64,000 nucleotides of DNA from Exiguobacterium sp. AM39-5BH (GCF_003467445.1 NZ_QSGS01000002.1:186001-250000); one strand, 5' to 3'; positions 9,495 to 19,208 are shown, numbered from the stretch's first letter. The notes: generated from the letters alone by a model not told the origin. A program made the numbers and translations.

Positions 9495-11513
9495 TTAAAT
9501 CACCCCAATACTTTTCACTTCAATCGAGCTGAGCAGTTCGTTGTAAGCGAGAACTGGCACATCCGGATAATATCGTTCGAGTAGCTGTCTCACAAACAAA
9601 CGGATCGTCGGCGAGCATAGGATCACGGCCGATGCGCCGTATCGTTCGAACATGGACAGTTGCTCGCCAGAACGCTCGATAATTTCACGAGCTTGTTCCG
9701 GATCGAGCGCCAAATAGTTGCCGAACTCGGTTTTTTGAACGGCGTCTTGAATGAGTTGTTCGGTCTGACCGCCGAGCGTGACGACGTAAAGCGATCCGTC
9801 GGGCGGGCTGACCTGATCAGTCAATTGACGGGACAGGCCTTGCCGGCAATATTCACCGAGAATGTCCGTATCTTTCGTCACTTTGCCGTAGTCGGCCATC
9901 GTCTCGAACAAGAGCGGTAAATTGCGAATCGAGACGTGTTCTTTCAATAGATGACGTAGCACTTTTTGAATGTCCCCGATCGAGAGGACCGATGGTGTCA
10001 CGTCTTCGACGAGCACCGGGTGCGTCTCTTTCAAGTGTTCGACAAGTTGTTTCGTCTCTTCGCGGCCGAGAAGGTCGGCGGCATGCTTCTTGAGCGTCTC
10101 GGTCAAATGTGTCGCGACGACCGACGGCGGATCGACGACGGTATACCCGCTCATTTCGGCGCGGGTGCGCGTCTCTTCATCAATCCATAGCGCCGGGAGA
10201 CCGAACGCCGGCTCCGTCGTTTCAATCCCGTATACTTCCGGATCTTCGATGCCGGGACTCATCGCCAAGTAATGATCGAGCAAGAGCTCTCCTTCGGCGA
10301 CGACGTTCCCTTTCACTTTGATGCGGTATGCGTTCGGCGACAGTTGCAAATGATCACGAATCCGGACCGTCGGCAAGATGAAGCCGAGCTCAAGCGCGAG
10401 TTGACGACGAATCATGACGACCCGGTCAAGCAAATCGCCGCCTTGCGACTCATCGGCGAGCGGAATGAGCCCGTAACCGAACTCGAATTCGATGGCATCG
10501 ATTTGTAAGAGCGACACGACGGTCTCGGTCGGTGCCATCGGTTCTTCTTCCGGTAGCGGAGTATCGATGACCCGTTTCATGTTGCGACGCATCGTGTACG
10601 CCCCGTAGAAAGCGACTCCGGCGATGATGACCGTCACCGGAAGCAGACTCGGTGAGATAAATCCGAGCATAATGACGATTGAGCCCGCGATATAGAGGAG
10701 CGTCGGGTTTTGACCGAGCTGGTCGACGACGTCCTCGCCGAGATTCCCGTCCGAGACGGCACGCGTGACGATAATCCCGGTTGCCGTCGAGATGAGGAGC
10801 GCCGGGATTTGACCGACGAGCCCGTCCCCGATCGTCATGAGCGAGAACGTCTGGAACGCCTCACCGACCGGAAGACCCATTTGGACGGTACCGATGATGA
10901 TTCCGAAAATCAAGTTGATGGCGACGATGATAATCCCAGCGATGGCGTCCCCTTTGACGAACTTCGAGGCCCCATCCATCGACCCATAGAAGTCGGCTTC
11001 ACTTTGAATCTTTTTCCGACGGATTTGCGCGTCTTTGTCATCAATCAAGCCCGAATTCAAATCGGCATCGATGGCCATCTGTTTCCCTGGCATCGCATCG
11101 AGGGTGAAACGCGCCGACACTTCGGATACACGTTCGGCCCCTTTCGTGATGACGACGAATTGGATGATGACGAGGATGAGGAAGACGACGAACCCGACGA
11201 GTACGTTCCCGCCGACGACGAAGTTACCGAATGTCTCGATGACTTCTCCACCGTATCCGGTCGATAAAATCGAACGTGTCGTCGACACGTTCAATCCGAG
11301 CCGGAACAACGTCACGATCAGCAAGAGCGAAGGAAAGACCGAGAAGTCGAGTGCTTCACGTGCATTCATCGCGACGAGTAAAATCAGCAACGCAATAAGT
11401 ATGTTGACAATGATTAAGAAATCTAACATGAACCCCGGTAACGGGATGACGAGCATGACGACGATTAACAGAACGCCGATCAATACCGCAAAATCTTTAG
11501 CTTTTACTGCCAA
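9495..11513 (-). CDS. flhA: Flagellar export apparatus protein FlhA
   Basis: FlhA is the large membrane component of the flagellar type III export gate. It forms a nonameric ring, and its cytoplasmic domain docks chaperone-substrate complexes. The 672-residue protein has about eight hydrophobic segments in the first 330 residues. The conserved FHIPEP-family block LDAMPGKQMAIDADLNSGLI lies near residues 145-165, and a large cytoplasmic domain follows. It is preceded by flhB and followed with no gap by the flhF GTG start. Confidence 0.97.
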   Translation of the reverse strand: MAVKAKDFAVLIGVLLIVVMLVIPLPGFMLDFLIIVNILIALLILLVAMNAREALDFSVFPSLLLIVTLFRLGLNVSTTRSILSTGYGGEVIETFGNFVVGGNVLVGFVVFLILVIIQFVVITKGAERVSEVSARFTLDAMPGKQMAIDADLNSGLIDDKDAQIRRKKIQSEADFYGSMDGASKFVKGDAIAGIIIVAINLIFGIIIGTVQMGLPVGEAFQTFSLMTIGDGLVGQIPALLISTATGIIVTRAVSDGNLGEDVVDQLGQNPTLLYIAGSIVIMLGFISPSLLPVTVIIAGVAFYGAYTMRRNMKRVIDTPLPEEEPMAPTETVVSLLQIDAIEFEFGYGLIPLADESQGGDLLDRVVMIRRQLALELGFILPTVRIRDHLQLSPNAYRIKVKGNVVAEGELLLDHYLAMSPGIEDPEVYGIETTEPAFGLPALWIDEETRTRAEMSGYTVVDPPSVVATHLTETLKKHAADLLGREETKQLVEHLKETHPVLVEDVTPSVLSIGDIQKVLRHLLKEHVSIRNLPLLFETMADYGKVTKDTDILGEYCRQGLSRQLTDQVSPPDGSLYVVTLGGQTEQLIQDAVQKTEFGNYLALDPEQAREIIERSGEQLSMFERYGASAVILCSPTIRLFVRQLLERYYPDVPVLAYNELLSSIEVKSIGVI

Positions 11514-11526
11514 TACATACTCCTCC

Positions 11527-12618
11527 TCAAGACGGTTGTTTCAATTGATAGACGAATGCGAGCACTTCGGCGATCGCCTGATAAAACGACTCGTCAACGA
11601 CTTCCCCGATATCCATTTGGGCGTACAGCGCACGGGCCAACGGTTTGTTTTCGACAATCGGGATGTCATGTTCTTTGGCCACGTCACGGATATTGAAGGC
11701 GACACGATCGACCCCTTTGGCGACGACGAGCGGCGCGAAGTCTTTCGTGTCGTCGTACCGGATAACGACGGCATAGTGGGTCGGGTTGGTGATGACGACA
11801 TCCGCGTTCGGAATTTCTTGCATCATGCGACGCATTGCCATCTCCCGCTGTTGTTGCTTGATTTTTGATTTGATGAGCGGGTCCCCTTCACTGTTCTTAT
11901 ACTCGTCTTTGATGTCTTGCTTCGACATCCGAATCGATTTCTCAAAATCGAAGCGTTGGTAAAAGAAGTCGAGCAACGCAAGCGCGAGCAACGCGACGCT
12001 CACCCACAGTCCGAGTTCAATCGTGATGTGGGCGAGGGCAATGACCGATTCTCGAATATGTTCGACCGCCATGCGGGACAACTCTTTTTGATTCTGCCAG
12101 AGCACGGCGACAGCAGTCGTCAGGATAATCAATAATTTGAATAAGGACTTTAAAAATTCGACGACCGCTTTGATACTAATAATCCGTTTGACCCCTTTGA
12201 TGGGATCGATCCGTTCGAGTTTCGGTTGAATTGCCTCTGTCGAGAACAACGTCCCGATTTGAAGGTAGTTGATCAAAATCCCAAACACGATGGCGACGAC
12301 GAAGAACGGGCCCACGATCAGACCGACACGAAGTAACAAATCGCTGAGCATGCCGGACAATCCGCTCGATAAGTCGAACAACAAATAGCTCGGACCGAGT
12401 AAGTCTTTCGTCAAACTGAATAGCTGTTTGCCCAGATACGGTCCAAAGAACGATAACATGAGAAACATCGCGAACAAGGCGAACGCCCCGGTCAAATCGG
12501 CCGATTTGGCGACCTGGCCTTTTTTACGCGAGTCTTCCCGCTTGCGCGGGGTCGCTTTTTCAGTTTTTTCTCCTGCAAAAAACTGAAGATCAACCGATAA
12601 GGTATATAGAGGCTTCAT
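11527..12618 (-). CDS. flhB: Flagellar export switch protein FlhB
   Basis: FlhB switches export specificity from hook to filament subunits. The 363-residue protein has a short soluble N terminus (KTEKATPRKREDSRKKGQVA), four membrane segments, and a C-terminal cytoplasmic domain with the autocleavage site NPTH at residues 278-281 (cleavage between Asn and Pro). Its ATG overlaps the fliR stop in an ATGA junction. A separate gene for the FlhB C-terminal domain alone occurs elsewhere in this window (37568-37837). Confidence 0.97.
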   Translation of the reverse strand: MKPLYTLSVDLQFFAGEKTEKATPRKREDSRKKGQVAKSADLTGAFALFAMFLMLSFFGPYLGKQLFSLTKDLLGPSYLLFDLSSGLSGMLSDLLLRVGLIVGPFFVVAIVFGILINYLQIGTLFSTEAIQPKLERIDPIKGVKRIISIKAVVEFLKSLFKLLIILTTAVAVLWQNQKELSRMAVEHIRESVIALAHITIELGLWVSVALLALALLDFFYQRFDFEKSIRMSKQDIKDEYKNSEGDPLIKSKIKQQQREMAMRRMMQEIPNADVVITNPTHYAVVIRYDDTKDFAPLVVAKGVDRVAFNIRDVAKEHDIPIVENKPLARALYAQMDIGEVVDESFYQAIAEVLAFVYQLKQPS

Positions 12619-13385
12619 GAGGCGTCTCCTAGTACAGTCATAAAATCACGTAACACTTCTTGTAACAATGGGATGAACTGACTAATGCCGTTTAACGTCA
12701 AGCCCATCATGATGACCATGACCGAAAACCCCGCAATCAGTTTGAAAGAAAAACCGATTGCAAAAATATTGAACTGCGGGGCCGACTTGGCTAAAAATCC
12801 GAGTGCCATGTCGACGAGCAAAAGTGACGCCATGAGCGGAAAGGCAAGCTGCAAGGCGACCATCATCGTCATCGTGATGACCTTGATGGCCATCATGAGC
12901 GACGCTTCGCTAAAGTCGATGATTGGCTGACCCGGTGGATAAATTTGAAAACTATAGTAGATCCCATCGATCAGCAACAAATGTAAGTTGCTCGACAGCA
13001 TGATAAACAACGTGAAAATATAGTAGAATCGACCAATCAGCGGCGACTGGCCTCCGAACATCGGGTCATAGGCCGATGCCATCGCGAGTCCGAGCTGTAA
13101 ATCGATGACGCCACCCGCAATCTGGGGCGCGAAAAATAATATGTTAATCAATATACCGAGCACCAAGCCAATCAACACCTCGTACAATACCTGCAAGATA
13201 TAAGCTTGGCCGAGATCGAGTGGCTCCGTCACCGTAAACATCGCATAGTACGCTAGAAAGGCACTAAAAGCGACACGGTGCATGACCGGCAGTTGCCGAG
13301 ATGAAAACAATGGGACGCTCACGAAGAAACCGGAAAGACGGGCGAACGTCAATCCGTATAGACTAATGAAATCGACCGCATTCAT
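12615..13385 (-). CDS. fliR: Flagellar export protein FliR
   Basis: FliR is an integral membrane subunit of the FliPQR export channel. The 256-residue protein is almost wholly hydrophobic with several membrane helices and contains the RLSGFFVSVPLFSSRQLP segment near the N terminus, typical of the family. Start and stop overlap fliQ and flhB by 4 nt each, so the three genes are probably translationally coupled. Confidence 0.96.
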   Translation of the reverse strand: MNAVDFISLYGLTFARLSGFFVSVPLFSSRQLPVMHRVAFSAFLAYYAMFTVTEPLDLGQAYILQVLYEVLIGLVLGILINILFFAPQIAGGVIDLQLGLAMASAYDPMFGGQSPLIGRFYYIFTLFIMLSSNLHLLLIDGIYYSFQIYPPGQPIIDFSEASLMMAIKVITMTMMVALQLAFPLMASLLLVDMALGFLAKSAPQFNIFAIGFSFKLIAGFSVMVIMMGLTLNGISQFIPLLQEVLRDFMTVLGDAS

Positions 13386-13654
13386 TTCGAGGCGACCTCG
13401 ACCATCAGTTCAAAAATCAAGCGCGTGAATCCTTCAATCTGTTGTAACATCCACGGTCCAAAGACGACGAGACCGATAAAGACCGAAACGATTTTTGGGA
13501 CGAACGACAACGTCTGCTCTTGAATTTGTGTCGTCGCTTGTAAAATCGAGATGACGAGACCGACGACGAGCGAAATCAATAACAGGGGCATCGAAATTTT
13601 CAATAACGTCCATACACTCTCTGTCGCCAAGTAAATGACCATTTCCTGCGTCAT
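13382..13654 (-). CDS. fliQ: Flagellar export protein FliQ
   Basis: FliQ is a small subunit (90 residues) of the FliPQR channel, with two membrane helices (about residues 15-38 and 50-72). The central LISILQATTQIQEQTLSFVP motif is characteristic. The stop overlaps the fliR start; fliP ends 11 nt upstream. Confidence 0.96.
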   Translation of the reverse strand: MTQEMVIYLATESVWTLLKISMPLLLISLVVGLVISILQATTQIQEQTLSFVPKIVSVFIGLVVFGPWMLQQIEGFTRLIFELMVEVASK

Positions 13655-13665
13655 ATGCGTTCCTC

Positions 13666-14331
13666 CTACATACTTCTAAGCAATGACTCCACAATCAAGT
13701 GCCATCCATCCACCAACACAAACAGTAACAGTTTGAACGGCAAGGCGATCATGACCGGCGGAAGCATCATCATCCCCATTGACATGAGAACGCTCGCCAC
13801 AACCATATCGATAATCAAAAAAGGCAAGAAAATCATGAAGCCGATTTGAAACGCCGTTTTCAACTCACTGATCGCATAGGCCGGGACCATCGCGAGGAGC
13901 GGGACGTCTTCGACTGACTCAGGTTGCTCATAGTTCCCATATTTAATGAATAATTGTAAATCTTCTTGCCGCGTATACTTGGCCATGAATCGCTTCATCG
14001 TATTTCCTGCCTCTTCGAACGCCTCGTCTTGACTAATTTTGTCATCCATATATGGCGAGAGCGCCTTCTCGTTCAACTCTGATAGCACGGGAGACATGAC
14101 GAACAACGTGATGAACAAGGCAAGTCCGATGATCAGCTGGTTCGGTGGTGTTTGCTGTGTCCCAAGTGCCGGACGAATGAACGACAGCACGACAACGACA
14201 CGGGTGAAGCACGTCATCAAGATTAGAAATGACGGTGCAAGCGTGAGCAAAGTGAGGACGACCAAAAGTTTAATCGAGGTCGAGGTACTATCCGGTGTCT
14301 CCAAGTTGATCAATTGTTCAATCGTCGTCAT
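13666..14331 (-). CDS. fliP: Flagellar export protein FliP
   Basis: FliP forms the core pentamer of the export channel. In the 221-residue protein the FliP signature FTRVVVVLSFIRPALGTQQTPPNQ region lies at about residues 42-65, the second hydrophobic half contains FLPFLIIDMVVASVLMSMGM, and the usual four membrane segments are visible. The N terminus is only modestly signal-like, as in other Bacilli. The ATG overlaps the end of fliO by 4 nt. Confidence 0.96.
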   Translation of the reverse strand: MTTIEQLINLETPDSTSTSIKLLVVLTLLTLAPSFLILMTCFTRVVVVLSFIRPALGTQQTPPNQLIIGLALFITLFVMSPVLSELNEKALSPYMDDKISQDEAFEEAGNTMKRFMAKYTRQEDLQLFIKYGNYEQPESVEDVPLLAMVPAYAISELKTAFQIGFMIFLPFLIIDMVVASVLMSMGMMMLPPVMIALPFKLLLFVLVDGWHLIVESLLRSM

Positions 14332-14822
14332 CGTTTCTTCCTCACTTCTTCAATCTGGGCCAACTGCTGTTTAAACGTGTCGAGGAAAGCCGACGAGTTC
14401 GAGTTGTTCAAGGCGGGGGCCTCGAGTGCCGCCTCATCTATCGCCTCAGCATCAATCCGGTCGAGCAATTGAATCGAGTCACCGACACCGAGCACATACA
14501 CTTGTTCACCGAGCTTGACAAGTTGCACCGACCGATCTTTTCCGAGCGGGACCCCGCCGAGATGCGTCATATGTTGCGCCGACTTCACACCTTGCGTCCG
14601 TGCGTTCAACCATCGCACAAGGATGAGAAAACCACCGATGACAACGACCATGCTCAAGACGAGCTTAATGGCTGTCCCAACCGTGGAAACGGCCGACTTG
14701 ACCGGTTCGTCTTTCGTGTCTGGCTGTTGTTGCTCGAACTGTTGATCGACGGTGGCGGCCTCGACCGTGGCCGGGACGAATAGCCCAGCCACGAGAAGAA
14801 TAATCAACCACCACTTGTTCAT
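14328..14822 (-). CDS. fliO: Flagellar biosynthesis protein FliO (FliZ)
   Basis: FliO assists assembly of the FliP ring. This 164-residue protein starts with a signal-peptide-like segment (about residues 1-22, ending ATVEA), has one membrane helix (about residues 52-70, LVLSMVVVIGGFLILV), and a cytoplasmic domain with LGGVPLGKDRSVQLVKLGEQ, the core of the FliO family. In B. subtilis this gene has been called fliZ or fliO. It overlaps cheY and fliP by 4 nt on each side. Confidence 0.92.
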   Translation of the reverse strand: MNKWWLIILLVAGLFVPATVEAATVDQQFEQQQPDTKDEPVKSAVSTVGTAIKLVLSMVVVIGGFLILVRWLNARTQGVKSAQHMTHLGGVPLGKDRSVQLVKLGEQVYVLGVGDSIQLLDRIDAEAIDEAALEAPALNNSNSSAFLDTFKQQLAQIEEVRKKR

Positions 14823-15184
14823 TGTGCGACCGTTTTCGAGACTGCCTCGACGACTCGTTCAGCATTGAACGGTTTGACGATGAAATCTTTTGCTCCTGCT
14901 TGAATCGCATCAATGACCATTGCTTGTTGTCCCATCGCCGAACACATGATGACTTTAGCGTTCGAATCGAACCCACGGATTTCTTTCAACGCGGCCAAGC
15001 CGTCCATTTCAGGCATCGTGATATCGAGCGTGACGAGATCGGGCATGAGTTCACGATATTTCGCAACCGCATCGACACCATTTTCCGCTTCTCCGACGAC
15101 TTCAAATCCATTCTTTGTCAAGATATCCTTAATCATCATGCGCATGAACGCCGCATCATCTACTACTAAAATTTTTGCACTCAT
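14819..15184 (-). CDS. cheY: Chemotaxis response regulator CheY
   Basis: CheY, phosphorylated by CheA, binds FliM at the motor. The single receiver domain (121 residues) has the acidic pair Asp9-Asp10, phosphoacceptor Asp54 in LVTLDITMPEMDG, Ser82 in place of the switch Thr, and Lys104 in IVKPFN. No output domain is present. The gene sits inside the flagellar operon between fliY and fliO as in B. subtilis. Confidence 0.97.
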   Translation of the reverse strand: MSAKILVVDDAAFMRMMIKDILTKNGFEVVGEAENGVDAVAKYRELMPDLVTLDITMPEMDGLAALKEIRGFDSNAKVIMCSAMGQQAMVIDAIQAGAKDFIVKPFNAERVVEAVSKTVAQ

Positions 15185-15196
15185 TGTTCTTCCTCC

Positions 15197-16312
15197 TTAA
15201 ACGATGCCAATCCGCTCATGCGGTTGGATAATTTCTGTTACACGGACACCGAAGTTTTCTTCGATCACGACGACTTCGCCGCGGGCAATCCGTTGTTGGT
15301 TCACATAAATATCGACTGGCTCACCGGCTAACTTATCCAGCTCAATGATGGAGCCATGTGACAATTCAAGTACTTCTCGGACCGAACGTTTCGTCCGACC
15401 GAGTTCCACCGTCACATTCAATGGAACATCATATAAAAGACCGAGATTCGCAGGAATCGATTCGTTCGACATCGGTGCGTGAAGCGGCATGAACTCCGCT
15501 TGACTAACGGCGACTTCCGGTACCGACTTCATTTCTGGACGAACAGGTTGTTGCGGTGCTGCGGGAGTCGCTTTTTGCGTTTCCTGTTTTGTCGGCTTCG
15601 GAGCGGCCGCGGGAGTTGGCGCGACAGGTGCTGGTGACGTCGCCGTCAGCAGCTCGTGAACAAGTTGTTTTCCGAATTGGACCGGAGCGATTTGCACGAT
15701 TTTCGAGTCAATCAATGTGCCGACCTTCAAATTAAACTCAATCAACACCATTGTCTCCCAGAGCTCGAGACGATCAATAATCGTCTGATTTTTCGTCGCA
15801 TCGAATATTTCGACGAGCGGCGGTGAGATATCAATTTTTTTTGAAAACACGGTCGATAATGACGTCGCCGCTGCTCCCATCATTTGGTTCATCGCTTCTT
15901 GCACAGCCGAGAGACGAATTTCATCCAATCCTTCGGGATCGACTCCGATCCCGGTCCCGCCGAGCATCAAGTCAGAGATGATGGCAGCGTCCTCACGTGT
16001 CAACACGAGCACGTTCTCGCCTTTCAACCCTTCCGTATAGCCAACCCGAAGCGCGACGTGCGGCGTAGGATAGCGTTCGCGAAGCGCATCGATCGTGACT
16101 TCACTGACGATTGGGGTCGTGATTTCTACTTTTTGTTGCAATAGCGTCGATAGCGCCGTCGCCGAGTTTCCGAACGAGATATTCCCGATTTCCCCTAAAG
16201 CGTCGCTCTCCATCAAGTCAAGATGTTCTTCGGGCTTCGCTTCTTGTTTTGACGATTCGCTCGTCCCGCGCAGTAACGCGTCTATTTCATCTTGTGACAA
16301 CATCTCACTCAT
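15197..16312 (-). CDS. fliY: Flagellar switch protein and CheY-P phosphatase FliY
   Basis: FliY is a motor-located CheY-P phosphatase and part of the C-ring. The 371-residue protein begins with a FliM-like CheY-binding peptide (LSQDEIDALL). It then has a CheC-like phosphatase domain with two signatures (LGEIGNISFGNSATALSTLL and a second around AVQEAMNQMMGAAATSLSTV), a proline/alanine-rich linker (about residues 225-255), and a C-terminal SpoA/FliN domain (VPLNVTVELGRTKRSVREVL). It overlaps fliM by one nucleotide (TAATG). Confidence 0.96.
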   Translation of the reverse strand: MSEMLSQDEIDALLRGTSESSKQEAKPEEHLDLMESDALGEIGNISFGNSATALSTLLQQKVEITTPIVSEVTIDALRERYPTPHVALRVGYTEGLKGENVLVLTREDAAIISDLMLGGTGIGVDPEGLDEIRLSAVQEAMNQMMGAAATSLSTVFSKKIDISPPLVEIFDATKNQTIIDRLELWETMVLIEFNLKVGTLIDSKIVQIAPVQFGKQLVHELLTATSPAPVAPTPAAAPKPTKQETQKATPAAPQQPVRPEMKSVPEVAVSQAEFMPLHAPMSNESIPANLGLLYDVPLNVTVELGRTKRSVREVLELSHGSIIELDKLAGEPVDIYVNQQRIARGEVVVIEENFGVRVTEIIQPHERIGIV

Positions 16313-17298
16313 TACTCTTCCTCCTTCACCCGGTGTAACACTTGGACCGCCATCCGCTTCCCGCTCACACCGACTTGCCCTCTGAACACTTTATTTTCCC
16401 CTACCATAATGGATAGCGGGTCTTTCACTAATTGATCGAGCGTCAAACAGTCCCCGATTTCAAGATGTAACAAGTCACCGAACGTAATCGTCGTTTCGCC
16501 AAGCAAAGAGACGACTTCAACCGCCGAGTTCATCAATTGGGCTTTGAGCGGCTCTTTACTGTTTCCGCTCGCATTACGGCGATTGGCTTCTTGCATCCAA
16601 TAATGGCTCGACAGTTTTGATAACACCGGTTCAATCGTCACGAACGGTAAGCAGACGTTAATCGTTCCGCTCACTTCGCCAATCGTGACCCCGATGGAGA
16701 TGAGAACGACCGTCTCGTTTGGTGAGACGAGTTGTAAAAACTGGGGATTGACCTCAACCGCAGTCATCTCCGACTTGATCTCGGCAATCGATTCCCATGC
16801 GTCCCCATAACCCGCGAACGCTCGTTTATATAATTGCGTCAAGATTCGCATCTCGATTTCCGTAAAGCTTTCAATTTTTTCAATCTCAACCCCAGGACCG
16901 CCTAGGAGACGGTCGAGCATCGCATACGAGATGTTCGGGTTGACCTCGATGATGAAACGGCCATTTAGCGGTGGCGCTTCAATCAAATTGATCATCGTCA
17001 TGCTCGGAATGGAATGAATAAATTCATCATACGGAAGTTGCTCGACCGAGTTGACCGTGAACTGGACGTATGTTCGAAGTTGAGCTGAGAAGAACGTCGT
17101 CAACATCCGGGTGAAATGCTCATGAATCCGAGTCAAGCTCCGAATTTGGTCTTTCGAGAAGCGGACCGCACGTTTAAAATCGTATTGCCGGACCTTTCGC
17201 TCTTCTTCCTGGGCCAAAAAGGAGTCGGCTTCGACGTCGCCACTGCTTAACGCCGACAGCAAGGCATCAATTTCTTGTTGAGATAAGACTTCTCCCAT
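16312..17298 (-). CDS. fliM: Flagellar motor switch protein FliM
   Basis: FliM connects FliG to FliY/FliN in the C-ring and binds CheY-P through its N-terminal EIDALL peptide (LSQQEIDALLSAL, residues 5-17). The middle domain carries the GGPGVEIEKIESFTEIEMRI segment with the FliG-binding GGPG motif. The C-terminal SpoA domain ends the 328-residue protein. Length and order match B. subtilis FliM. Confidence 0.97.
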   Translation of the reverse strand: MGEVLSQQEIDALLSALSSGDVEADSFLAQEEERKVRQYDFKRAVRFSKDQIRSLTRIHEHFTRMLTTFFSAQLRTYVQFTVNSVEQLPYDEFIHSIPSMTMINLIEAPPLNGRFIIEVNPNISYAMLDRLLGGPGVEIEKIESFTEIEMRILTQLYKRAFAGYGDAWESIAEIKSEMTAVEVNPQFLQLVSPNETVVLISIGVTIGEVSGTINVCLPFVTIEPVLSKLSSHYWMQEANRRNASGNSKEPLKAQLMNSAVEVVSLLGETTITFGDLLHLEIGDCLTLDQLVKDPLSIMVGENKVFRGQVGVSGKRMAVQVLHRVKEEE

Positions 17299-17307
17299 GA
17301 TGCCACC

Positions 17308-17757
17308 TCACTGTATAATTTTCTTCGTCATGTAGACTCGTTGGACTTCACCTGACTCCAACAGGCCATTTAACTGTTTACGGAGCGACTGCTCAAACTT
17401 CTGCATATCTTCTTTTGTCGTTAACTGACCTTTCGTCATACCGGCCAAATCTCCAAGAATGACGTTATGCACTTGAAACTTCCGAAGTTCGAGATTCTCT
17501 TTCGTCTCAGCAGCGTCGGTCACGATTGTGAACTGCACGTTGATGAAGCGCTCATCTTGAATATTTGTCGTCATGTCGTCCGTCGTGAAGCTACGTTCGG
17601 CTAACTCTTCGGCCGTGACCGGTTTCGTCTTCGCCGCTACGTTGTCTCCAAACAAGTATTTATATGTCATGAAGCCAGCCCCGCCCATGACGAGCAGGAC
17701 GACCAATAGAATGAGCACCATCTTCATGGCGCCGCCTTTTTGTTTCTCTTCACTCAT
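17308..17757 (-). CDS. fliL: Flagellar basal body protein FliL
   Basis: FliL is a single-pass membrane protein that surrounds stator units and stabilises the motor. Starting at the ATG at 17757 (MSEEKQKGGAMKM), it has 149 residues with one membrane helix (about 12-31, LILLVVLLVMGGAGFMTY) and a periplasm-side domain ending MTKKIIQ. In-frame codons upstream overlap swrD and are less likely to be used. Confidence 0.93.
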   Translation of the reverse strand: MSEEKQKGGAMKMVLILLVVLLVMGGAGFMTYKYLFGDNVAAKTKPVTAEELAERSFTTDDMTTNIQDERFINVQFTIVTDAAETKENLELRKFQVHNVILGDLAGMTKGQLTTKEDMQKFEQSLRKQLNGLLESGEVQRVYMTKKIIQ

Positions 17758-17968
17758 CTTCTTCACCTCGTATACCTGTCGTTCCAATCAGCCCGATCGA
17801 GGCATAGAACGCCGTCGTCCGATCGATGATCTGTTGTTTCGTCTCACTGACGATATAGGTCTTTCCGTTATATAAGTGAATGATCGTGTCTGGCTCGGCC
17901 TTGACCGTCTCGATGAACAAGGCGTTGAGCACGAGTTCTTCACCTCGGAGCGTCGTGACGCGAATCAT
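17750..17968 (-). CDS. swrD: Flagellar protein SwrD (FlbD family)
   Basis: A 72-residue FlbD-family protein. In B. subtilis SwrD raises flagellar motor power by acting on stator function. The compact fold begins MIRVTTLRGEELVLNALFIE, then HLYNGKTYIVSET, matching the family. The ATG shares a base with the flgE stop, and the 3' end overlaps fliL by 8 nt. Confidence 0.93.
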   Translation of the reverse strand: MIRVTTLRGEELVLNALFIETVKAEPDTIIHLYNGKTYIVSETKQQIIDRTTAFYASIGLIGTTGIRGEEDE

Positions 17969-18762
17969 CAGCGTTTCAAGTTGACGAGTTCTTGCAGGAT
18001 CTCGTCCGATGTGGTGATGATGCGGGTGTTCGCTTGGAAACCGCGCTGAGCGACAATCATTTCTGTGAACTCTTCTGACAAGTCGACGTTCGACATTTCG
18101 AGCGCTCCAGAGACGAGTTCACCGCGACCGCCAACACCTGGTACGCCTGGGTTAGGAGCACCTGAGTTTTGTGATTGGATAAAGTTGTTGGCACCTACTT
18201 TTGAGAGACCCGCATTGTTTGCGAACGTTACAACTTGAATTTGACCCAAGTTTACTGATGCTCCCGCGGCATTGACGTAACTGACTTGTCCGTCTTTTCC
18301 GATCGATAACGACTTCGCACCAGCCGGCACTGTGATTTTAGCGTTCGTCGTGCTTAAAACATATGCCCCGTCTCCATTGACGATGTCGCCTGCGTTGTCT
18401 GTATAAAAGTTACCCGCACGCGTGTATTGAGTTTGACCATTTACATTAACTGCGAAAAAACCTTCACCTGAAATCCCGACGTCGAGCGCTCTCCCTGAGT
18501 TTTGCATGGCTCCTTGGTTATAGACGTTGTCGACTGTTGCCATCGTGCCCCCAAGTCCAACTTCTTTCGGGTTGATTCCGCCGGATGTCGCACCGTTACC
18601 GCCTGAAGCACTACCGACTTGCTGGCTGACGAGATCTTTGAATGTGACCCGTCCCTTTTTATACCCGAATGTATTGACGTTGGCGATGTTGTTACCGACG
18701 ACGTCCAACTTTGATTGGAAGTTCTTCAGTCCACTGATTCCTGAGTACATTGCTCTTAACAT
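17968..18762 (-). CDS. flgE: Flagellar hook protein FlgE
   Basis: The hook subunit of the external flagellum. The 264-residue protein matches the short Bacillus hook protein (formerly called FlgG). The N-terminal SGISGLKNFQSKLDVVGNNI carries the flagellar rod/hook signature, followed by ANVNTFGYKKGR. The middle domain includes GEGFFAVNVNGQTQYTRAGNF. The C-terminal coiled coil ends MIVAQRGFQANTRIITTSDE. It is between flgD (hook cap) and swrD. Confidence 0.95.
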   Translation of the reverse strand: MLRAMYSGISGLKNFQSKLDVVGNNIANVNTFGYKKGRVTFKDLVSQQVGSASGGNGATSGGINPKEVGLGGTMATVDNVYNQGAMQNSGRALDVGISGEGFFAVNVNGQTQYTRAGNFYTDNAGDIVNGDGAYVLSTTNAKITVPAGAKSLSIGKDGQVSYVNAAGASVNLGQIQVVTFANNAGLSKVGANNFIQSQNSGAPNPGVPGVGGRGELVSGALEMSNVDLSEEFTEMIVAQRGFQANTRIITTSDEILQELVNLKR

Positions 18763-18773
18763 GATAAATCCTC

Positions 18774-19208
18774 CTATGCTTGTTTAATGGAAGTGATGTT
18801 ATAAACGCTTACTGAACTGCCATCTTCAAGATCAGCCATATAGCCTGACTCATCCGTTCTTGAAATCGAGACGACACGTCCTGATCCTTTGATGGTCTCG
18901 CTGTCCGTTTCGTTTGTATACAAGACTGTTTTGCCGATCATATTGCTGAACTCTGAAATAGAAGCCATATGGCGGTCGACAAGGACCGAGTCAAGTTGTT
19001 TCGAAATCCCCTGCATCTGTTCGAGAGAAGAGAACTGGGCCATCTGGGAGATGAACTCCCGGTCTTCCATCGGTGACATCGGATCTTGGTTACCGAGTTG
19101 GGCCATCAACAGTTTTAAGAACATGTTTTTATCATATTGGTTCGTCGCTTTCGGCATCGATTGATCCGGGAGCGCATAATCATTCGTCTTCGGTTGAATG
19201 GTCGTCAT
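18774..19208 (-). CDS. flgD: Flagellar hook assembly scaffold FlgD
   Basis: FlgD forms the cap on which hook subunits polymerise. The 144-residue protein has the N-terminal FlgD signature FLKLLMAQLGNQDPMSPMED (about residues 30-49) and FISQMAQFSSLEQM. The long C-terminal Ig-like region of proteobacterial FlgD is absent, as is usual in Bacilli (formerly YlxG). The start overlaps fliK by 29 nt. Confidence 0.95.
   Translation of the reverse strand: MTTIQPKTNDYALPDQSMPKATNQYDKNMFLKLLMAQLGNQDPMSPMEDREFISQMAQFSSLEQMQGISKQLDSVLVDRHMASISEFSNMIGKTVLYTNETDSETIKGSGRVVSISRTDESGYMADLEDGSSVSVYNITSIKQA

Noticed and set aside
11035..11868. Long plus-strand open frame opposite flhA and flhB
   Set aside because: It is antisense to two clear flagellar genes, has no recognisable motifs or ribosome binding site, and is a by-product of the codon pattern in the real genes.
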